Assembly: GCA_027625915.1 (NCBI GenBank)
Contig: JANTQA010000029.1
Location: forward strand, 5,890,001-5,954,000
Length of the DNA stretch: 64,000 bases
Direction: 5' to 3'
From: Anaeramoeba flamelloides
Taxonomy: Eukaryota; Metamonada; Anaeramoebidae
Each line of letters begins with the position of its first letter. Positions within the stretch are counted from its first letter, which is position 1. The notes under the pieces were generated by a model. The model was not told where the DNA came from and ran no database searches. It saw nothing but the letters and a program-made list of their open reading frames with translations. Positions 1 to 10,876 of the stretch are shown one piece after another. The position numbers and the translations under genes were made by a program.

Positions 1-359
1 TGAACAATTGATATTATGTTAAAGTTGAGTTGTTCCAAAGACAAGAACTCAAATAAAATTAGTTGGTAGTATCTAAACTTGTGATCGATCAATATTCCTA
101 ATAGAATTTCAACAAATTTACCAGTGTATTTTTTTGTTTTGATTTCTCCAAAATTTTTAACATACCCTTAATTTATTTGTATTGATAATTATTTATTTAT
201 TCTTTTGGGAGTATTCTATTTTATAAAAAAGTGTTAACATATCAATTAACGAATGGTTCTAATTTGGTATTTCTTCTTGAATTGATTAAATAAGTTTTTT
301 TTTTTTTTTTTTTTCACAAATTGAATTTTCGTGTGTTAAAAATTTTGCATTGGGGTTTA
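1..359 (+). mobile_element. Partial Tc1/mariner-like MITE, family T1
   Basis: This is the right-hand part of a non-autonomous DNA transposon cut by the window edge. Positions 1-110 match, in reverse complement, positions 9940-10045 (shared blocks such as ACAATTGATATT and TAAAATTAGTTG). The stretch with TTTCAACAAATTT and the end GTGTGTTAAAAATTTT near 331-346 match the right part of the complete copy at 58206-58730. The end reads TTGGGGTT then TA, as in that copy. No coding capacity is seen. The Tc1/mariner assignment rests on the better-preserved relatives. Confidence 0.55.
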
Positions 360-792
360 TATAATGGAAATCTCTATTCTATAAAGTAAATTGAAAAATT
401 TATTGGAAAAAATTACTTTAAATTCACAAAAACAGTAAAAAAATTACTAATCATATATTTAAAATTATACAAAATAAAAACTCTTTATTTATTCTATCCT
501 TGAGAAATGATAAATAATATTCTTATACGTTATTACAATTTCTAAAGAAAAAAATGTTAAATTAAGTTTTTTTCTCTGATTGTTTTTTAATTTTATATTG
601 TTTCAATAAAAAATTAAAAAAAGTCCAATGGTATCTTATCATTATTCAAACTCATTTAGTAAACTCAAGAATTTTACTTAATTCTTTTAAAGTATGAAAA
701 AGATTAATCCATTTTTTTTTTAATTACAGTTTATTTTTACAAAATAAATTGATTTTCAAATCAAAAAAAAAAAAAAAAATAATAATTGCTAA

Positions 793-1498
793 CATCACTA
801 CAAGGAAAATTTTTTCAAAAAAAAATCTCTAAATTTTGTATTTATGAAATACACTCATATAATAAACATTATTATACATAATAATTTTCAATGAGGTTTA
901 CAACTTTAATAGATATTAATAGGAATTGAAAAAAAAATGAAATTTTTCAGTAATATTTTTTTCATTTTTAATTGCAAAATTTTTGAATTTTTTAATTGAC
1001 TTACTAGAGAGATAATTTTCAAGTATTTTTTTAATAGTATAAAAGGAAACATATTTTTCAATTTGAAAATAGTACAAAATATTCCAATCAAAAGATATTG
1101 CTCAATTAAATTGAAAATCTGATTTTTTATCTGTTTTTGGAATATTTTTTATCATTTTATTTTTTTCCCTGTTTGAGTTTTAATATATATTCCCGATTTT
1201 TTTCTGTAAATTGCTTCAACACTTATTCTTTTTTCAATCTTAATGTTCAATCAAAAATTAATTCATTTCAACTTTTTCCAATATAAAAATACCCTGAAAA
1301 TCGTTGTTTTTTTCAAAAGTCGGTATTTTTAAAAAGGGGGGTATTCAGATTTTCAAGAGTTTAATAGCTATCCTTTTTTTATTACATAAAATTATGATAA
1401 CTTTGAAAAAATAATTTATAAAAGAAGTATAACTTAAATCCAATGTATATTTTTGGCTAACTTTAATTTTATGTATTTAAATTTTCCTTGTAGTGATG
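793..1498. mobile_element. MITE-like element with CACTA-like termini
   Basis: A perfect 19-bp terminal inverted repeat, CATCACTACAAGGAAAATT, lies at 793-811, with its reverse complement at 1480-1498. It encloses about 670 bp with no open frame. The core CACTACAAGGAAAA is very close to the CACTACAAGAAAA termini known from CACTA (En/Spm) transposons. A clean 3-bp direct duplication is not visible, so superfamily membership is an inference from the ends alone. Confidence 0.5.
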
Positions 1499-1764
1499 AG
1501 GAACCAATTTTATTCCATTTAAATAAATAAACCAATAAAAACAAAAATCAAACTTTATATTTTTTTCCATTTTTAGCTTTGTCGATTTTTCTTTTTATCG
1601 AGAACTAGAGTTGGAAAGGAAAAAGAACAATTAGTTATATATTAATACTAAAATACTGAAAGATAAAAAGTATAAGTAACTTGAAAACAAAAATTAAAAA
1701 TAAAAGGTAGAAAATACCACTGTTTTCAGAAAAAAAAAAATAATAGAGACTATTCCTTTAAAGA

Positions 1765-2010
1765 AAATAATTTTTTTTGAAATAATCCAGAAATATAACA
1801 GGATTCTGATCTAATCAAGAAATGAGAAAAAAATTTATCAAACTTTTTAGAAAGATTAATTCATTTCTGAAAATAGCTTTAAAAGACATTTTTGTGATAT
1901 AGTAATCAGATTTTTACTTCATTTTTCAATCTCAAGATGTGGTAGAATCCTTTTGAATTTATTATTAAATTTACAATATGATTTTTACTAATTCACTCGT
2001 CTCTTAATAG
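1765..2010 (+). repeat. Dispersed repeat R2, copy 1
   Basis: About 240 bp similar to 23460-23725 and 37055-37238. Shared blocks include TTTTGAAATAAT(C/T), AATTCATTTC/ATTAC, TATAGTAATCA followed by a T-rich stretch, and TTTCAAT(C/T)TC(A/G). Ends and class are not determined. Confidence 0.5.
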
Positions 2011-2195
2011 TAATTCCTTTTTGAAAAACCATGTGGTATTTTATCTCGTTATTTGACTCTAGTGTTTGTGTAAACTTTTAAATTCCCTGAATATTGATAC
2101 CTTAAATCTGTGAACAGATTAACAGTTGAGAAAATAAAACACAAACTTTTTTTCATTTTTTAACTTCTTTCACACCTTCAAGACTTTCTCTTCAG

Positions 2196-2924
2196 ATGAA
2201 CAATAACGAAACACACACTCGCCGCCGAAATCAAACAACATGGCCAAGAACAACTTATAAAGTCTTTTGTGCTGTTGGAATTTTTATTGGCATTTTGCTT
2301 TTAATTCGTTTATACCGAATACACTCAACTAAAAAAGGAATTGGGATGGACAAGAATGAAGCTACCCAAAGCAAGAACAGTTTTACAAAAAGACCAACAA
2401 AACATACAATTTTACTCAAGCTAGAAAAAACAGAAATTGATCTTTTTCTTAATAGTCTTGACAAGTTTTTCGAAGTACCCAATTTCAAGCAGAAAAAAGA
2501 TTTCAATTTAAAAAATTTCGATCTTTTGATTGGTTTAAATTTTAAAAGTAATAAAAAACAATTCCAGAGGCGATTAGAAAACAGTGCAACGTATCACGAT
2601 TTTGAAACTTATTTTAACGCAATTACAGTTATTGAGCACAGCACTCGCTTGAAAAGTCTGAAAGAAAATCTGCAACATGAAGAAGGATCTTTTCTTTCCC
2701 TAAACACCAGTTCCCTACCTTTAAACCCTGTCCACCTTTTGAACAGTTTTCAAGAATCTGACTTACAATCAAAACACATTTTTTCTCCTTCTCAATCGCC
2801 ATGTAAAATCATTCAACACAGTAATGAGAAGAAACAAAATTCAAACCCAATCCAAGATCAAAATAACACAGAAAATTTCTTAATTTTATCGGACTGTAAA
2901 ATATACAAACTTTCTAAGATTTAG
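2196..2924 (+). CDS. Single-pass membrane protein, unknown function
   Basis: A 242-residue open frame starting at ATG and ending in TAG. A basic N-terminus (residues 8-11, TRRR) is followed by one strongly hydrophobic helix at about residues 22-40 (containing AVGIFIGILLLIRLY) and then a polar 200-residue tail rich in Ser, Asn, Lys and Gln. This is the layout of a signal-anchor protein with the tail in the lumen or outside, or alternatively a tail-out type III protein. Base composition and codon use are clearly richer than in the flanks, which supports real coding sequence. The ATG directly follows a pyrimidine tract ending CAG, so an upstream exon cannot be excluded. An AATAAA-like stretch follows the stop. 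I recognise no domain. The neighbours on both sides are transposon-rich, so context gives no clue. Confidence 0.62.
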   Translation: MNNNETHTRRRNQTTWPRTTYKVFCAVGIFIGILLLIRLYRIHSTKKGIGMDKNEATQSKNSFTKRPTKHTILLKLEKTEIDLFLNSLDKFFEVPNFKQKKDFNLKNFDLLIGLNFKSNKKQFQRRLENSATYHDFETYFNAITVIEHSTRLKSLKENLQHEEGSFLSLNTSSLPLNPVHLLNSFQESDLQSKHIFSPSQSPCKIIQHSNEKKQNSNPIQDQNNTENFLILSDCKIYKLSKI

Positions 2925-3360
2925 ATCGAATTTAAATTGAATAATTTTTAAATTAAAATAAACTTTATATATTTTTCTTTCTTGTAAACTGGAATTTTTA
3001 GATCCTATAAAATCAAATCACATAAATTAAAGTTTTATCTCGATGCTCAATCAGGACGAAAAGTCGATTTAAATCTCAAAAATTTTCATTTCCATTTTGA
3101 TTTTGATAAGATCCTGGATTCTTTTAAGTGATAAATTAGCAAATTATTTGAGAACTTGAAATAATAAATTTCAAATTATTTCCTTATTGTTAAACCACTG
3201 CTTTATAAATGACAGATTAACAATTGTTTGTCATAAAGCTTAAAAAATGTAGAATATTTGTATTTGATTTGTAAATTAATAAAAAATGTTACTTCATTTA
3301 AGTGAGGATTTCGAAACTTTTTTTAATTTTACAACTGTCATTTGCGTCGGTAATAGAATG

Positions 3361-4314
3361 CAGTTAGTTCCGCTTTTAAGGTACAAATTTTCAACGAAAT
3401 TTTAGGGATTAGTGTCACCATAGATTTCTCTATAATCAAAGTATGTCGTAATTGGGTGTAAATGATATTAGTGGTCATGGCTCAAATAGTTCTAAAAAAT
3501 CTATTATAAATCTTATTGCACAACAAATTATTACATTTTTTACTAAGGAACAACAATTAAAAAAGTTTCATAAGTTGAAAAAATTTTTTTTAATTCCTTT
3601 TCCAAATCTAAAAATAGAAACTCCAAAATACAGCATTCCAGTCTTTAATAATTTAGATTAGAACTTCCAAAAGTAACAATTTTTATAATTTTTGAATTTC
3701 AATAGATTAACTCAATAATCAACAACCTAAAAGCACAAAGACTGATTATTTTTGTTTGCTTTTGATAAAGATACTTGTAATATCAATATATTTCCATGAT
3801 TTGAGAAATAATTTGTCAAAAAACTTTATTCGTTAATTATTTAATTTTAAAAAAAAAACAAATTTTTTAGCAACTAATCTACATTTCGCCACAAATTTAA
3901 GTTGGATATTTTGCAACTGTATCGTCTTCAGATTGATAATTCAACCTTTAAATTTATGATGAAATGCAGATTTTTTTCTGAAATTGTTGGGTTTTTTACT
4001 AATACATAGATCATTTTTAATTGATGAGGATCAACAAATATTACTACTTGACTAATCGATTTTTTAGAGACATTAGAACCATGTAGCACTAATGTGATTA
4101 AACCCAATAAAAACATTCTTTGATCCTAGACTTCTCCTTGGTAGACACTAATCCCCTAAGGCACAATTAAAAATCTCAAATTAGGGTATAAAAATGTGGA
4201 ATTTTTTTTTATACAAATTATTTTACTAGTATTTGTATTCTGTACGTTAATTAAAGGTTTTTCTTGTTCCTTATATTTTGTTGAAAATTGATGCCTTAAA
4301 AGTGGAATTGACTG
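3361..4314. mobile_element. Tc1/mariner-like foldback MITE, family T4
   Basis: The left end CAGTTAGTTCCGCTTTTAAG (3361) is mirrored by the right end, whose reverse complement begins CAGTCAATTCCACTTTTAAG (at 4314). TA follows the right end; the left flank reads TG, probably a mutated TA. The arms stay complementary far inward: GGATTAGTGTC near 3409 pairs with 4150-4160, and TCTAAAAAATC near 3490 pairs with the 4060s. The CAGT start and TA target fit Tc1/mariner. No transposase frame remains. Confidence 0.6.
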
Positions 4315-4680
4315 TAATCAGAAACATTAAACCTTTAATAACAAAATTATAAATAGGCGATTAAACAATCTTTTGACTCAGATTTAGAATGTTACCTTTT
4401 TTGTGTGTTTTTTTTTTTTACCAAATCTGGTAAATGTTTATAAAAAAAAAGTAAAAAATCACCCCACTCAACAAATTTCTGATAAGGAAAAATATAAGTG
4501 AACAAAAATTGATTAAAATTTTAGTTTTAAATGTCGAGTCATTACTGTGAAAATTTTTATTCTGAAATGGAAAAAAACTTTAGTAATTTTTATGAGTACC
4601 TAACACCAATCAAAAACTAACCCATAGGTTGTATGGTCGATCTCCAAAAATCAACAATCATAAAAGAGGAAATTTTTAGA

Positions 4681-4792
4681 AAAAAGCGCCTTTGTAAAAG
4701 TGTTATACTCAATTTCCAATTAGAATGGCTTAGAATATACAATTTTGAAAACAGCTATGTCAGTTTTGAAGTGTCACTCTTTGGCGCTTTTT
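4681..4792. repeat. Inverted repeat (hairpin)
   Basis: AAAAAGCGCC at 4681 pairs with GGCGCTTTTT at 4783-4792, and the pairing continues imperfectly inward (AAAAGTGT against GTGTCACT). The roughly 110-bp palindrome could be a very short MITE. Confidence 0.4.
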
Positions 4793-6664
4793 GTGATCTC
4801 AGTGATTTTTTATTTCTTTTTTTTTTTAATTTTTCAAATGAGATATTTTTATCTCAACAATATTACATAATCCATAACTGGTCAAATTTATAGGGTTACA
4901 AAATAACCTCAAATCAGATCAAATCGAATTAAATTGATTGCAAAATTTAAGAAAACAATTTGTTTTTAATTAAAGAAATTTAACCATTTAGAAATTTAAA
5001 ATGAGAAAATATAATTTTTTTTTAAAAATTTTGATTTTTTGAAAGTGAGAACTATTTAAAACTCATTATTCTTCGTTAATTTTTTGTCAAAGAGATCCAA
5101 TTAATTTTTTTTTGTTATTTGAATTTTTTTAACCAAAAGAAGGGCTATTTCACAATACCCTTTTTAGTCTCAGTCTAACCCTTGAACGTTGAGCATATTC
5201 ACGATAAACGACTAAACCCTTAATGTATGAAAAAAAGAAAAATGACTCAAAAACCGAATCAATATTTAGAAAATATCTAAATAATTAATCCGATTCTGTA
5301 AAATTATGACCACCTTGTTTTTTAACAGAGAAAAAATTGTATTTTTTTTTTTTAAGTTTGCAAAGATATGTTGCCAATTAATTTTAAATTAAGTAAACTA
5401 ATTAATTACCCAAAACATGATGCATAGAAATCTGTAATATAAATTAATATCATATCATTTTTTATCATTATAAAATAATTTTGATGAAATTCCTTTTTAT
5501 CCAATTAATTATTAACAAGTTAGTTAAAATTTAAATATTCCATTATACATTAAAACTTAATATTATGATTTATTTGGTATATTTTGGTTAATTTATAAGT
5601 GGATATTTTGAATTTAAATTATATTTTTTATCATTGAATAAGTATATTAGCTTTAAAAATGTTTATATCTGAAGAAACTCTAATAAACATGTAATTATTT
5701 ATCATTGGTTTATTTCAAAATAATAATTTCAATTCAGGAAATTATTTTAGTTTTGTCGATTTTTTAAAAATTAATTTTTATGTTTAATACTCCGTTAATC
5801 AATAAAATAACAAAAAAACATTTTTTTTATTCAATTATTCATTTTTAAATATTTTATTTCTTTCTTTACACTATTTGGAAATAAAAACATATATCTGAAA
5901 GATTTAATTTTAATTTTTTTTTCAATGCTACATTTTTTTTCCATCAATCAATTACTTTTAACTCTGGGTTTTACTTCAATTCGTTTTATTCATATAAAAA
6001 CTTTTTTACAATAACAAGAAAAGGATTTCAATTGAAAAATTTAAGATTGGTTTCGATAAAAAAATCTGAAACAACCCTCGAAAAACTTCTTTCTATAATA
6101 ATTCCCTAGAAAAAATGATTTTATATAAAAATATCTATCTTATTTTATATCCCTTATAAAGTGTAATAAACCATTTCAATGGATAAAAGATAATTTAATA
6201 TGTCACCATAAATTTAAGTAAAGAATGGCTTCAAAAAATACATATTTTAAATTTCATTTTTAATTTTTTTTTTTTGAAATTTTGTTTCATAAAATTTTAC
6301 GTTTGGAGGAACAAATCAAAAATCAATTCAATAATAAGAATAAAAATTATGGAAATGTTCTTTCCATATTTCATTTAATTGACCGAGTAATTAATAATTA
6401 TTTATAAATCTCTCAATAAAATTGAATATTTTTTTGATCAATAATTACTACTCTTTAATATAACTTACTGTTTAATGAGCTTTTACAAAAGAATATAATC
6501 AATCATCTCAAAAACACGATTTTTCACAAATAAAATAATTTTTTTTGTTTAAATCAATCAGATCGATTTCAATTTGCCAACCTCAAGATTTTGTATTTGG
6601 TATATGGGTTTCTAATTTATTCCTTTTCCCGTCCTTAAACCAGAAAAAAAAAAATAATTTACTA

Positions 6665-7365
6665 AACTCTGTTTCAGTCAAAGGGGCCCAACGTTTTTTT
6701 CAAATATCAATTATTTTATATAATTGACCTTTGAAGAACAAATAAGAAATAAAGAGAATAATACACCTCAAAGAAATGTTGATACATGTCTGAAAGAAAA
6801 CTAATTAATCAATAGCTTTTCTTAAAAATTGAAAAACTCAAATTCTTAGGGCCCAATTGAGAAAAACAACGATGTTCGTTTTGAACTTCTACTGGTATTT
6901 GAATAAGAAATATGAAACATTTTTCACTTCATTTTCTACACTTTTCTTTTAGAAATTAAGCCCCCAAACAAAGTTTGTTGGTATTTGTGGTCTCTATTTG
7001 AAAAAGGAAATGAAAATGAAGTGAAAATTTTTCACATTTATTAAACAAATATCAAGATCAAAGATCGAATTGAATTGCAATAGAAATCAATAGATTTCTC
7101 AACAATCTTTACATGGTTTCAATGACCTTAGAATAACACATTTTTACCAAGTGACTATTGATCTTGCAATAAAAAATTTTTTTGCAAAAGAATTAGGTTT
7201 TTAAAAAAAACACAAAAAAAAAAACAAAAATGATTAGAAATGTGAAAAAATGATTTTAATTTTGAAAATTTCCAAAATAAAATTTTTCTTCCAATATCTA
7301 TGCAAACCCTTTAAACACGTGTATTATACACATTACAACTGGGCCCCTTTGACTGAAAAATAGTT
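6665..7365 (+). mobile_element. 701-bp MITE, GGGGCCC family, copy F1
   Basis: Terminal inverted repeats AACTCTGTTTCAGTCAAAGG (6665) and, in reverse complement from 7365, AACTATTTTTCAGTCAAAGG, both running into GGGCCCA. TA flanks both ends (6663-6664 and 7366-7367). It aligns over its full length with 37241-37941, which is also 701 bp. No coding frame. The TA target site fits Tc1/mariner, but the ends are not a textbook match. Confidence 0.75.
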
Positions 7366-7444
7366 TACTTTTTTTGCCTTGCAAGATATTTTTTTGAACA
7401 CAACAGTTATTTCAATTTCCAGTCAATTTTTTTCACAACTATTT

Positions 7445-7625
7445 GTCACAAAAGAACAGGAAAAATATTTTCATTCAACTTTTTAAAAAAAGAATATAAT
7501 AACCAGACCATTTCAAATTTTTTAATTCTGTAAAAGAAACTTCAAATTTATTTCCCTTTTTGAATTCTGAACTTTGATGATTTATTTGAATTCTTCTGAT
7601 GAGATTTTTTTGGAAAGCTGTATCA
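7445..7625 (+). repeat. Dispersed repeat R3, uninterrupted copy
   Basis: Matches 40085-40170 (TTTTCATTCAACTTT, TTTTTAATTCT) and continues to match after the element at 40171-40647 (the stretch ending TTTGGGAAAGCTG). It therefore represents the empty site for that insertion. Confidence 0.5.
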
Positions 7626-8109
7626 AAACAGAGCTATAATTTATATTGCAATGAAGTAGACAATTCGTTTATAATTGGAATAATTTGTTAGATCATTTTT
7701 TTTGATTTCTAAAGTCAAAATAATTCAACTTTATTTTCTTCTCCTTAATTAAAAGTTCACACAACAGATTTTCAATTGAATTAACAGAATTTGTTTTATA
7801 TTTTTTTTTGTATAACGAGGGAAGATAATTTCTAATCAACCAAATTCAAAAAAAGTTCAAATTTAATACAACAAAATTGTCGAAAAAATAATAAACATTT
7901 TAAAAACTTATGTTTCTTATGAAAAAAAATTAAGTAGACCATTTTCCTAAATTTTATTTTGTACTTATGAACAAGATTTATTGAAAAAAATCAATAAACT
8001 TAAGTTCAACCTTGTTCTTAATTTATTAATTAAAAATCAATTCAAAAGTTAAAAAAAAAATTTCATTTTTTTTAATAATTATTATCACTGTTTTGCTTTG
8101 TTTTTTAAA

Positions 8110-9113
8110 ATGAGTAAAGCTGAATTGAATATTGGTGATCGTGTACGAGCGAAAAAATCAGACAAAGAGGGGACACTTAAATACATTGGTCAAGTGCACT
8201 TTGGAAAAGGAATTTATTATGGTGTTGCGTTTGATAAACCAGGTTTGTTTTTTTTATTCCATATCAACTTTTTTTTCTTCCAAATTACCAAAGAAATGAC
8301 TGAAAACAGAGAATTTGATTTCATTTTTAAAGATGGATTTTGGAAATGAAAAAACTTAACCAGACCTAAAAATTGGATTATTTCTTCTTTTTTATATTCA
8401 AAAAAAAAATAAAAAATATACCATAGCTGGAAAACATAATGGGACCTATAAAAATAAAAAATATTTCACTTGTAAAGAAAAACATGGACACTTTCTTAAA
8501 TTTAATGAGATTCAATTAATTGAATCAACAAAAACAAACGACAACAAAAAATCTTCAAAACAAAAAAAAACTCCTAAAAAAGAAAAAGAAAAAGAAAAAA
8601 ATAAAGAAAAAGAAAAAAATAAAGAAAAAGACCAAGATAAAGAAAAAGAAAAAGACCAAGATAAAGAAAAAGAAAAAGAAAAAAAAAAAGAAAAAGAAAA
8701 AAAAAAAGAAAAAGAAAAAGAAAAAGAAAAAGAAAAAGGAAAAGTATCTGGGGAGTTGATAGGTGATCGATCGGGAAGTATTGATGAAGATTCCCAAGAA
8801 GAAAGTGGATCAACTACCGAATTAACTGAATTGACTGTTTCAACAAATTCAATTGAAACTACCGAAACAGAATCAAAATCAGAAGACGATTTTGATAATA
8901 AAAATATTTCTGATTCAAGTTCATCTTCTGAAAATAAAAAGTCTCTTTCAAAAAAAACAAAAAAAGATAGAAAAAAGAAAACTTCACCTTTAAACACAAC
9001 CAAAAATTCAAATAAAAACAAACAGACACCAAAAGTAAATAGAAAATTTTCTTTTTTAACGCCAAGAAACAATGTAAAATTTTCTGATGAAGAAGATGAT
9101 ATTCTTGATTTAG
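8110..9113 (+). CDS. CAP-Gly domain exons (exons 1 and 2)
   Basis: The first ATG of the frame is at 8110 (MSKAELNIGDRVRAKK). Exon 1 stops after YYGVAFDKP with the donor G|GTTTGT at 8243. The 184-bp intron ends CATAG at 8426, and exon 2 opens with AGKHNGTYKNKKYF followed by HGHFLKFNEIQLI. Together this is a complete CAP-Gly domain of the family's usual length of about 70 residues. The tail-binding GKNDG signature reads GKHNG here, so binding may be altered. Exon 2 then encodes about 55 residues of KEKEK built from GAAAAA hexamers and an acidic Ser/Thr stretch (8756-9113). CAP-Gly domains bind tubulin and EB-type C-termini. The exon ends G|GTTTGT at 9114, the same donor as exons 1 and 3. The domain call is firm; what follows it is less so. 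Confidence 0.85.
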
Positions 9114-10830
9114 GTTTGTTTTTGAATTTTTTATTCTTTATTTTTTCATTTCTTTTTCTTTTGCATTTTGTGTACCATTACTTCATCGATTATTACAGTA
9201 AAAGAAAAAAAAAGAATTAAAAGAAAGATTTATACACAGAAAGTTGATAACAAAAAAGAAAAGTTTTAAAATGTCACTTAAAAATTCAAAACTAGAACAC
9301 CAAACCAATTTTCTTGTTTAAGGATGGCTTTACTGAAAATTGTTTTAAATGAAGACTTTATTGAAAACAACTAAAAGAATAAAAAAAAAACATATTTTGC
9401 AAACTAAACCCCAATTCAAAAATTTTAAACACACCAAAATCCAATTTTTGAAAAAAAAACTTTAATTAAATTTTAATGGAAAATACTAAATTAGAACTAT
9501 TAACTAATTGAAATACGAATAATTGTTTATAAATTACAATACTCACAAAACAAAAAAATAAATAATTATTGAATGAAAAATATTAACAAATATTGTGTGA
9601 AAAAATTTTGGAGTGGAGATTTATTTTTAAGGGTTAAATGTTAAAAAAAAAACAAAATCTAATCTGTTAAAGAGAGAATTTTGAAGTGAATAAATTTGTG
9701 TCTTCTAATTTGAAGAATATATATAATCCTAATTACATGTCAAGAAACAGTTAATACAAAAATTTTAAACTCAATTTAGTTTACACAAATAAAATTGAAG
9801 ATTCTATAAAATAAATACAGTGTTCAAAGATTTTGGAAACAGAACAACTCAAAAAATGTATTGGATTTATTGTTAAGGGTTAGATGAACCTTCCTCTAAT
9901 CTGTTGAAAAAATTGTATTGTAATATTGCCTAAATTCTATTGACAATTATTGATCAATCAAAGGTAGATACCATCAACTAATTTTATTGGGGTTCTTCTG
10001 TTTAAAAGAACCCAACTTTAACAGAATATCAATTGTTGAAAATATTATTGATCGAAACAAACAAGGTTACGTAATTCAAAAAATAAAATGAACAGAAAAA
10101 ACTAGAAGATGAAAAAATTATTTTCCTATTTTTCAAAAATCAAATTTATTTCACCAATTTGAATGAAATTGTATTGTTGATGATTCTTTTGACTGTTTTA
10201 ACTCTAGCAAACATTTTGAATTTTATTTTCAAAATCTTTAAAACAATTAATTTAAACTTATAAACACATATTTATCCCCATTTCAATCAAAACCCCATTT
10301 CCTTTTTTCTTTTTCTCATTTTTTACAAAAACAAAACTAATATTAAAATCAACATCAGACGAAACCATATTAATTGAAGAACTAGAAAAAGTTAATTTAG
10401 AAATTAATAAATTGGAGAATGAGCAAAATCAATTTTCTTTTAAAATTGAAACATTCCAATCTTACATGAATAATTTTGATGAACTTGAAATACCAAAAAT
10501 TAACGAACAAGAACATAAAAAAAAAAAAAAAAACTTAATCGAACAAATTGAAAAACTGAATCAAGAAATTGAAGAAATGCAAGAACAAAATGAAAAAAAC
10601 CAAAAGCAAATAATACCCTTAACGGAGCAACTAAAAGAAAGAAAACGGGATGAAAAAACAATTGAATTAAAACAATTAATGAAGGAAGTTGAAAACTTAT
10701 CAAACTCTTATCAAAAACTTAGAAATGAGATCGAAAACAAAGAAAAGGAGCAAAGTAATATAAGAAAGCAAATGAACTCAACAAGAATTGAATATGATAA
10801 ACAAATTGGTTTGTTTTTAAAGAAATTATT

Positions 10831-10876
<46 letters not shown>

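Larger units (their letters stand above)
360..2195. other. Intergenic, repeat-bearing, no gene seen
   Basis: AT-rich sequence with long A and T runs and no credible open frame. It contains an inverted-repeat element (793-1498) and one copy of a dispersed repeat (about 1765-2010). The last 60 bases before 2196 are pyrimidine-rich and end in TTCAG, which could be either the 5' leader of the next gene or a splice acceptor. Confidence 0.6.
2925..8109. other. Intergenic, repeat-rich, no gene seen
   Basis: Five kilobases of AT-rich sequence holding a Tc1-like element (3361-4314), a short hairpin (4681-4792), a 701-bp MITE (6665-7365) and a dispersed repeat (7445-7625). The short open frames here, for example 3452-3661 and 4633-4893, lie in or near inverted repeats and show no domain; I do not call them genes. 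The last 100 bases before 8110 would hold the promoter of the CAP-Gly gene, but no clear motif is visible. Confidence 0.6.

Noticed and set aside
3452-4116. Two short facing frames with the shared motif GSN.SKKSI
   Set aside because: They are the two inverted arms of the T4 element read on opposite strands, so their similarity reflects the palindrome.
4633-4893. An 86-codon frame starting MVDLQKS as a small gene
   Set aside because: It overlaps a hairpin, ends in a Phe/Leu run from T-rich DNA and shows no recognisable feature.
8555-8813. Minus-strand frames of nearly pure Phe/Leu opposite the KEKEK region
   Set aside because: They are the complement of a real purine-rich coding tract and have no independent start, domain or context.
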